DNA of 9,273 nucleotides from Thermoanaerobaculia bacterium (lineage in GTDB: Bacteria > Acidobacteriota > Thermoanaerobaculia > Gp7-AA8): positions 1 through 9,273 of the forward strand of contig JAMPYE010000153.1 of assembly GCA_023700825.1 (NCBI GenBank). The letters are read 5' to 3'. The translations under genes and the position numbers were made by a program. The notes beneath the pieces are model-generated. The model ran no database searches. It was given only the letters and a program-made list of their open reading frames with translations, and was not told the origin of the DNA. Shown one piece after another: positions 5,560-9,273 of the stretch (positions are counted from its first letter, which is position 1; every line of letters begins with the position of its first letter).

Positions 5560-6707
5560 TTCGCGCTACTCCTCCACTTGGGCTCGCAGACGCCCTTCGG
5601 GAAGAGCGCCGGATGCAGGTTCGCTGCGAGCTCGCGCAGGCCGATGACGAGCCGGTGCGACGGGCGATCGATCGTCCGGCTGTCGATCATCCGGATGGCG
5701 CCTTGCTTCACGGCGGGAATCGCGGGCCAGCGCCCGAGCCACGCCTTCCACGCTTCGAGATCCTTCGCCGGGTTCATCGTGCTGACGACGATCACTTCCG
5801 GCGCGAGTGCGATCAGCCCCTCGGCCGAGAGCCGCGGGTAGGGCGCGGGATTGCCTTTCGTCACCGACTCGCCGCCCGCCATTCCGATGAGCTGGTTGGT
5901 GAACGAGTCCTGCCCCGGGGCGATCACCGGGTTCATGTCGAACGCGAAAAGAACGCGCGGGCGTTTCGCGCCCTTCGTCGCGGCGGAGACGCAACCGGCG
6001 ACGCGGTTCATCTCGGCCACGAGCTGCTTCGCTTCGCGCTCGCGCCCGGTGTGCTTGCCGAGGTCGAGGATCGAGCCCTGCGTCGTCTCCCAGTAGCGGA
6101 GGTCGAGCACGACGACGTCGATGCCGAGACGCCGGAGGCGGGCGATCACCGCGGGAGAGTTCCCGTCGCTCGTTGCGACGGCGAGGTCGGGGCGGAGCGC
6201 GACCGTCGCCTCGATGTTGAGATTGTTGAACGCGCCGACCTTCGGAAGCGCCTCCATGCCAGCGGGGAAGTCGGTGTAGTCGGTGACGCCGACGATCCTG
6301 TCCGCCAGGCCCAGCCCGTCGAGCACCTCGGCCGCGCTCGGAACGAGCGTGACGATGCGCTGCGGCTCGGCGGCAGCGGCCGGGACGGCGAGCAGGGCGA
6401 GAGTCAGAAGCAACGCGCGGCCGAATTGAGAATTGAAAATTGAGAATTGAGAGATGGCGAAGGAGAGTGTGGCGCAGACACTCCTGTCTGCGCGCGGCGC
6501 AGAGCGCCGCAATACCCGGTCGGTGTCTCGCGCCGTTCCTCCGGATTTCGCATTCCGCATTCCGAATTCTGCAATCGATTCGGCCGCCTTCGGCGGCGCG
6601 CAGGCAGGAGTGCCTGCGCCACATCGCGCGAAGCGAACGGAGATGAAAGGAGATAGCTTCTCTGGTCGGACTGACGGGAAACGAACTGACGGGCCGCAAT
6701 GCGGCAT
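5556..6707 (-). CDS. btuF: Cobalamin-binding periplasmic protein, with an anomalous 5' end
   Basis: The BtuF/FecB-type domain is clear from about 6370 down to the stop. It starts EPQRIVTLVPSAAEVLDGLG, continues with GVTDYTDFPAG, LPKVGAFNNLNIEATVALRP and a second lobe with FDMNPVIAPGQDSF, and ends KWRSSAK. It would bind B12 in the periplasm and deliver it to BtuCD. A signal peptide, RALLLTLALLAVPAAAA, precedes it, but no ATG or GTG lies near. The given start is the in-frame ATG at 6707, which has AGGAGG 6 nt upstream and follows the riboswitch. It yields 383 residues, the first 95 or so being translated repeats C and E and a unique stretch. The alternative is TTG at 6413, giving a normal 285-residue precursor but with no ribosome-binding site. 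The domain call is firm; the start is not. Confidence 0.85.
   Translation of the reverse strand: MPHCGPSVRFPSVRPEKLSPFISVRFARCGAGTPACAPPKAAESIAEFGMRNAKSGGTARDTDRVLRRSAPRADRSVCATLSFAISQFSIFNSQFGRALLLTLALLAVPAAAAEPQRIVTLVPSAAEVLDGLGLADRIVGVTDYTDFPAGMEALPKVGAFNNLNIEATVALRPDLAVATSDGNSPAVIARLRRLGIDVVVLDLRYWETTQGSILDLGKHTGREREAKQLVAEMNRVAGCVSAATKGAKRPRVLFAFDMNPVIAPGQDSFTNQLIGMAGGESVTKGNPAPYPRLSAEGLIALAPEVIVVSTMNPAKDLEAWKAWLGRWPAIPAVKQGAIRMIDSRTIDRPSHRLVIGLRELAANLHPALFPKGVCEPKWRSSAK
6422..6457 (-). repeat. Heptamer tract C, copy 1 (GAATTGA units)
   Basis: On the plus strand the units are GAATTGA, GAATTGA, AAATTGA, GAATTGA, then GAGAGATGG. In the sense of btuF this is a pyrimidine-rich CCATCTCTCAATTCTCAATT tract ending 8 nt before the TTG at 6413. 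The 20-nt core (6438-6457) is identical to copy 2 at 8482-8501, which also stands in sense orientation directly before a gene start. Confidence 0.8.
6469..6622. repeat. REPIN-like element E with heptamer core
   Basis: The outer arms are mirror-image hairpins: GCGCAGACA/TGTCTGCGC (6472-6493, loop CTCC) and GCGCAGGCA/TGCCTGCGC (6598-6619, loop GGAG). GTGG (6469-6472) and CCAC (6619-6622) mark the ends. Next inward are GCGGCGC/GCGCCGC (6494-6510, loop AGA) and GCCGCC/GGCGGC (6583-6597, loop TTC). The centre (6541-6577) is a heptamer tract with GGATTTC, GCATTCC, GCATTCC, GAATTCT, intermediate between families A and B. The outer stems differ at one pair, A-T against G-C, and stay fully paired in both. 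The element lies in frame within the upstream part of the btuF reading frame. Confidence 0.85.
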
Positions 6708-6712
6708 GGCTG

Positions 6713-6737
6713 AACCTCCTGGATCCTCGAGGGGGTT
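6713..6737 (-). promoter_or_regulatory. Shine-Dalgarno-masking hairpin, probable riboswitch expression platform
   Basis: In the minus-strand RNA the sequence AACCCCCT (6737-6730) can pair with AGGAGGTT (6720-6713), seven pairs and one C-A mismatch across a 9-nt loop. The right arm is the AGGAGG ribosome-binding site of the ATG at 6707. It lies directly after the cobalamin aptamer, the position expected for a switch that blocks translation when B12 is bound. No T-run follows, so translational control is favoured over transcription termination. Confidence 0.65.
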
Positions 6738-6744
6738 GCTCAAA

Positions 6745-6930
6745 CTGTTCCTCGCCCGAAGGTTTCCTGACTTGCGACGTCCTACTTGCCGCACCTTCCC
6801 GGGGTCTTCCTGGACCCCAGTGGTCGAGCGCGCCATAAAGCCCGGGCGCGCCTCGCGGCGTTCGTTTCGCTCACAGTAGCGGGCCTGTAACGGATTCACA
6901 CCGTTTTCCCTTGCGAAAGCGAGGCTTCAA
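6745..6930 (-). promoter_or_regulatory. Cobalamin riboswitch (B12 aptamer)
   Basis: Read on the minus strand, the conserved core blocks occur in order: GCGAGG/CCTCGC closing-helix partners (6919-6924 with 6750-6755), CGGTGTGAATCCG (6903-6891), ACAGGCCCGCTACTGTGA (6888-6871), a variable arm with GGGGTCC/GGACCCC-like stems near 6800-6822, and the B12 box, AAGTCAGGAAACC (6773-6761), followed by TTCGGGCGAGG. These are the known hallmarks of the cobalamin riboswitch, which binds adenosyl- or related cobalamin and represses downstream B12 genes. It lies between a good promoter and btuF, and is the main reason the ABC system is assigned to cobalamin. Confidence 0.93.
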
Positions 6931-6959
6931 ATTGAAAAGAACGAATCTATCTGCGGGCG

Positions 6960-6988
6960 GTTAAACCACTCTGCAGGGGGGATGTCAA
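6960..6988 (-). promoter_or_regulatory. Sigma70-type promoter for the btuFCD operon
   Basis: On the minus strand a perfect TTGACA (-35, 6988-6983) is followed after 17 nt by TTTAAC (-10, 6965-6960; 4 of 6 consensus). Transcription would start near 6953, about 25 nt before the riboswitch core. Repeat D copy 2 begins 5 nt upstream of the -35. Confidence 0.7.
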
Positions 6989-6993
6989 GGCGT

Positions 6994-7234
6994 CATGTGG
7001 AGTGCGAAAGCGAAGCTTTCGCCCTTCCTCGTCGAAGCAAAGCTTCGGCGGCGGTCCCGCGCAACGAAAAGCAAACGGGCGACCCACCGGGTCGCCCCTA
7101 CGAACGAACCACCGGTATTCGTAGGGGCGACGCGGTGCGTCGCCCGTTCGTTGCTCGAACGTGGGAGCGGTAGCTGCGGCTTCCGCCGAGGAAGGGCGCA
7201 AGCTTCGCTTGCGCACTCCACATTACTCCACATG
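6994..7234. repeat. REPIN-like element D, copy 2 (opposite orientation, with insert)
   Basis: Same termini as copy 1: CATGTGGAGTGCG at 6994-7006 and CGCACTCCACAT at 7212-7223, here with the last ACTCCACAT duplicated (7225-7233). The end hairpins are GCGAAAGC/GCTTTCGC (7004-7022) on the left and GCGCAAGC/GCTTGCGC (7196-7214) on the right, the reverse of copy 1, so this copy is inverted. An inner hairpin CGAAGC/GCTTCG (7033-7047) has no full partner on the other side. The middle holds family F. The element runs from just outside the btu -35 box to 2 nt from the rarD stop. Confidence 0.85.
7061..7154. repeat. REPIN-like element F (GTAG-hairpin doublet) inside element D
   Basis: Two arms of 28 nt, 7077-7104 and 7118-7145, are reverse complements except at two positions. 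Each arm contains its own perfect 9-bp hairpin: GGGCGACCC/GGGTCGCCC and GGGCGACGC/GCGTCGCCC. CTAC (just after the left hairpin) and GTAG (7121-7124, just before the right one) face inward, with ACGAA/TTCGT between. The flanks GCAACGAA and TTCGTTGC extend the symmetry. The two arm differences compensate each other within each hairpin. Confidence 0.85.
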
Positions 7235-7236
7235 GG

Positions 7237-8160
7237 TCAGGGCTCCGGCTCCGGCGCGGGAACCGCGATTCCGCGGCGCGCGAGCAGGAGGTTCGATCCC
7301 GAGTACACGGCCAGCGCCAGCCAGATGAAGGCGAACGCGACGAAGCGCTCGTGGCCGAACGGCTCGTGGAAGAGGAAGACCGCGAAGAGGAACTGGATCG
7401 TCGGCGAGATGTACTGCAGAACGCCGACCGTGGCGAGACGCAAGCGCTGCACGGCGTGCGCGAACCAGAGCAGGGGCAGCGCGGTGATGATCCCGGCGAG
7501 ACTCAGGAGGATGTCGGTTCGCAGGTCGATCGCGCCGAAGGCGATCTTCCCCGCCACTGCGAGCCAGGCGAGGTAGCCGCCGGCGAGCGGCAGGAGGATC
7601 GTCGTCTCGATGGTCAGCCCCTCGAGCGAAGGGACGCGCGCGAGCTTGCGAACGAGCCCGTAGAGGGCGAAGGTCACGGCGAGGATCAGGGAGATCCAGG
7701 GCACGGTGCCGACGCTCCAGGTGAGCCACGCCACGCTGAGCGCCGCGATCGCGACGCTGACCTTCTCGGCCGTGCGGAGGCGCTCGCCGAGGAAGGCGTA
7801 GCCGAAGAGAACGTTCACCAGCGGATTGATGTAGTAGCCGAGGCTCGCCTGGAGCAGGTTGCCGCTGGCGACCGACCAGATGAAGACGAACCAGTTGACC
7901 GCGATGAGCACGGTCGACACGACGAGGTAGAGCACCATTCGCCGCGAGCGAAGCACGTCCCGGATCGAGCTCCAGCGGTTCTTCGCCGCGACGATGATCG
8001 CGAGGACGAGCACCGACCAGACGATCCGGTGCGCGAGAATCTCGGGCGCCGGAACGTGGCCGACGAGCCGGAAGTAGACCGCCACGAATCCCCACCAGCC
8101 GTACGCTGCGACACCGTAGAGAAGGCCGGTGACGTGGGGGGAGCGGGGTTCGGAGGACAT
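7237..8160 (-). CDS. rarD: EamA/RarD-family transporter
   Basis: A 307-residue inner-membrane protein with about ten hydrophobic helices in two repeated EamA halves. It matches RarD in several places: GLLYGVAAYGWWGFVAVYF at 12-30, ILAHRIVWS near 41, NWFVFIWSVASGNLLQASLG with YYINPLVNVLFG in the middle, and LQYISPTIQFLFAVFLFHE near the C-terminus. E. coli RarD is named for chloramphenicol sensitivity; its real substrate is unsettled, so only transport is claimed. The ATG at 8160 is chosen because the family starts just before the first helix. The frame extends to an ATG at 8247, but that part is unlike RarD and reads from the edge of repeat B. No strong ribosome-binding site precedes either. 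The Pro/Glu-rich tail PAPEPEP is unusual. Single gene between repeats. Confidence 0.88.
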   Translation of the reverse strand: MSSEPRSPHVTGLLYGVAAYGWWGFVAVYFRLVGHVPAPEILAHRIVWSVLVLAIIVAAKNRWSSIRDVLRSRRMVLYLVVSTVLIAVNWFVFIWSVASGNLLQASLGYYINPLVNVLFGYAFLGERLRTAEKVSVAIAALSVAWLTWSVGTVPWISLILAVTFALYGLVRKLARVPSLEGLTIETTILLPLAGGYLAWLAVAGKIAFGAIDLRTDILLSLAGIITALPLLWFAHAVQRLRLATVGVLQYISPTIQFLFAVFLFHEPFGHERFVAFAFIWLALAVYSGSNLLLARRGIAVPAPEPEP

Positions 8161-8240
8161 GGCCGCGGGTGAGAAGGATTTTGAAGAGTCCTCGATTCCT
8201 GGGAGTCGCAGAGCGTCGCGGACGCGGATCGCGAACGGGG

Positions 8241-8342
8241 AAAACAATGAAGGCAGAACGCAGAATGCAGAACGTCGAATGTAGAAGGAAGAGAGTGGCC
8301 CCCGTTTCTACATTCAACGTTCTGCATTCTGCATTCATTGTT
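8241..8342. repeat. Heptamer-repeat element B, copy 2
   Basis: The termini AAAACAATGAAGGC and GCATTCATTGTT match copy 1 (3697-3813). The left arm steps in 7 nt: GAAGGCA, GAACGCA, GAATGCA, GAACGTC, GAATGTA. The right arm is TTCTACA, TTCAACG, TTCTGCA, TTCTGCA, TTCATTG. The order of unit variants differs from copy 1 although the framework is the same. It stands between divergent rarD and the P5C dehydrogenase gene, about 80 nt upstream of the rarD start. Confidence 0.85.
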
Positions 8343-8481
8343 CGGACTCTGCGCGCCCACGCGTGAGCCCCGTCACCTTGCCTCCCCTCCCTCGCCGCGA
8401 TAGCATCGCCCGGGCGAATGGCTCGCCCGCGAATCGGGGTTTGCGCGGGGCCACAGGTCGAGACTCGATCCAACCGGCTCC
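8343..8481. other. Unannotated part of the rarD/P5C dehydrogenase intergenic region
   Basis: No gene is evident. A 7-bp hairpin CGGGCGA/TCGCCCG (8411-8429) is present without a T-run. Promoters for the two divergent genes are expected in 8161-8531, but no convincing -35/-10 pair was found. Confidence 0.3.
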
Positions 8482-8519
8482 CCATCTCTCAATTCTCAAT
8501 TCCCAATTCTCAAATCTCC
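8482..8519 (+). repeat. Heptamer tract C, copy 2, directly before a ribosome-binding site
   Basis: The units TCAATTC, TCAATTC, CCAATTC, TCAAATC follow CCATCTC. The first 20 nt (8482-8501) are identical to copy 1 read in the btuF direction. The tract ends 3 nt before the GGAGG (8523-8527) of the P5C dehydrogenase gene, so it forms the end of that gene's 5' leader. Confidence 0.8.
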
Positions 8520-8531
8520 CCTGGAGGAACC

Positions 8532-9273
8532 ATGGCCAACGGCATCATCCGCATCCCGACCCCCGTGAACGAGCCGGTCCGCGCGTACGCTCCCGGCTCC
8601 GCCGAGAAGGCGTCGCTCAAGAGGAAGCTGAACGAAATGCTCTCGCAGGAGATCGAGATCCCGCTGATCATCGGCGGGAAGGAGATCCGCACCGGGAACA
8701 TCGCGAAAGCGGTCTGCCCGTTCGACCACAAGCACGTCCTCGCGACCTACCACCAGGCGGGCGGGAAGGAAGTCGCGATGGCGATCGAGGCGTCGCAGCA
8801 GGCGTGGAAGACCTGGTCGGAGATGCCGTGGACCGATCGCGCCGCGATCTTCCTCAAGGCGGGTGACCTCCTCGCCGGCCCGTGGCGCGACACCTGCAAC
8901 GCCGCGACCATGCTGAACCAGGCGAAGACGGTCCATCAGGCCGAGATCGACTCGGCGTGCGAGATGATCGACTTCTTCCGCTTCAACGTCCATTTCATGC
9001 AGCAGATTTACGCGCAGCAGCCCGAGAGCTCGCCGCAGACGTGGAACTACGTCGAGTACCGCGCCCTCGAAGGCTTCGTGTTCGCGATCACGCCGTTCAA
9101 TTTCAGCTCGATCGGCGGCAACCTGCCGACCTCGGCGGCGATGATGGGCAACGTCGTGCTCTGGAAGCCGGCGTCGTCCGCCGTCTACTCCGGCTACTGG
9201 ATCATGAAGCTCCTCCAGGAAGCGGGACTGCCGGACGGTGTCATCAACTTCCTGCCGGGCCGCGGCGGCGCGG
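8532..9273 (+). CDS. pruA: L-glutamate gamma-semialdehyde (1-pyrroline-5-carboxylate) dehydrogenase, 5' part
   Basis: An open frame from ATG 8532 (GGAGG 4 nt upstream) to the right edge gives 247 codons of an expected 540 or so. It oxidises glutamate semialdehyde to glutamate with NAD, the last step of proline and ornithine catabolism. The N-terminus has NEPVRAYAPGSAEKASLK and a pre-domain with IPLIIGGKEI, which mark the group-1 (ALDH4A1-like) enzymes rather than the PutA-fused or RocA type. Further on are CPFDHKHVLATYH, MIDFFRFNV, the cofactor-site ITPFNF at about 191-196, GNVVLWKP with its Lys, and GLPDGVINFLPG. The catalytic Cys and Glu lie beyond the edge. The upstream leader carries repeats B and C. 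Gene symbol by function; the start is secure. Confidence 0.92.
   Translation, partial: MANGIIRIPTPVNEPVRAYAPGSAEKASLKRKLNEMLSQEIEIPLIIGGKEIRTGNIAKAVCPFDHKHVLATYHQAGGKEVAMAIEASQQAWKTWSEMPWTDRAAIFLKAGDLLAGPWRDTCNAATMLNQAKTVHQAEIDSACEMIDFFRFNVHFMQQIYAQQPESSPQTWNYVEYRALEGFVFAITPFNFSSIGGNLPTSAAMMGNVVLWKPASSAVYSGYWIMKLLQEAGLPDGVINFLPGRGGA

Noticed and set aside
6745..6899. Extension of the btuF frame upstream to 6899 (447 codons)
   Set aside because: This part is the cobalamin riboswitch; the open frame there is incidental.
7351..8172. A 273-codon plus-strand frame rich in Glu, Asp and Arg
   Set aside because: It is antisense to rarD, whose membrane-protein sequence is unmistakable.
8161..8247. 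N-terminal extension of RarD to an ATG at 8247
   Set aside because: The extra 29 residues are unlike the family and the ATG lies at the edge of repeat B; the first helix follows directly after the ATG at 8160.
841..8519. Tandem repeats considered as a CRISPR array
   Set aside because: Units are only 7 nt, contiguous and without unique spacers; no cas gene is visible.

Overview
The window is a GC-rich chromosomal stretch from a Gram-negative bacterium. A signal-peptide-bearing, barrel-like outer-membrane protein and a periplasmic-binding-protein ABC importer point to an outer membrane. The agmatinase-family sequence type, the TerB-like protein and the density of short palindromic and heptamer repeats fit an Acidobacteriota-like or related uncultured lineage. 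That placement is an impression from sequence style, not a test.

Layout from left to right: a 5'-end fragment of a TerB-like gene (-, running off the left edge); a cold-shock protein gene (+) with a clear intrinsic terminator; a heptamer-repeat element that overlaps the stop codon of an agmatinase/arginase-family gene (-); a repeat-rich gap; a possible two-gene unit (-) of a small CPCC/coiled-coil protein and an outer-membrane barrel-like protein, overlapping by 20 nt; a cobalamin import operon btuF-btuC-btuD (-) with 4-nt overlaps, preceded by a sigma70-type promoter, a cobalamin riboswitch and an SD-masking hairpin; an EamA/RarD transporter gene (-); and the first 247 codons of a group-1 L-glutamate-semialdehyde (P5C) dehydrogenase (+), which runs off the right edge.

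The unusual part is the intergenic DNA. Roughly half of it consists of two classes of repeat. One class is inverted pairs of short hairpins that each carry a GTGG or GTAG tetranucleotide beside the palindrome, like REPINs (families D, E, F). Their hairpins differ between arms and copies by compensatory changes. One family F doublet sits inside a family D element. The other class is tandem heptamers (GGATTTC, GAAYGCA, GAATTGA, GGCCTAT types and one hybrid), placed at gene starts and stops. They reach into coding sequence: they supply the last codons of the outer-membrane protein gene and lie between the riboswitch-controlled start codon of btuF and its signal peptide.

Functionally, the central operon is a B12 uptake system under B12 feedback. 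The ureohydrolase and the P5C dehydrogenase suggest arginine/agmatine/proline catabolism but are about 6.5 kb apart and not in one operon. No CRISPR array, tRNA, rRNA or transposase gene is visible.
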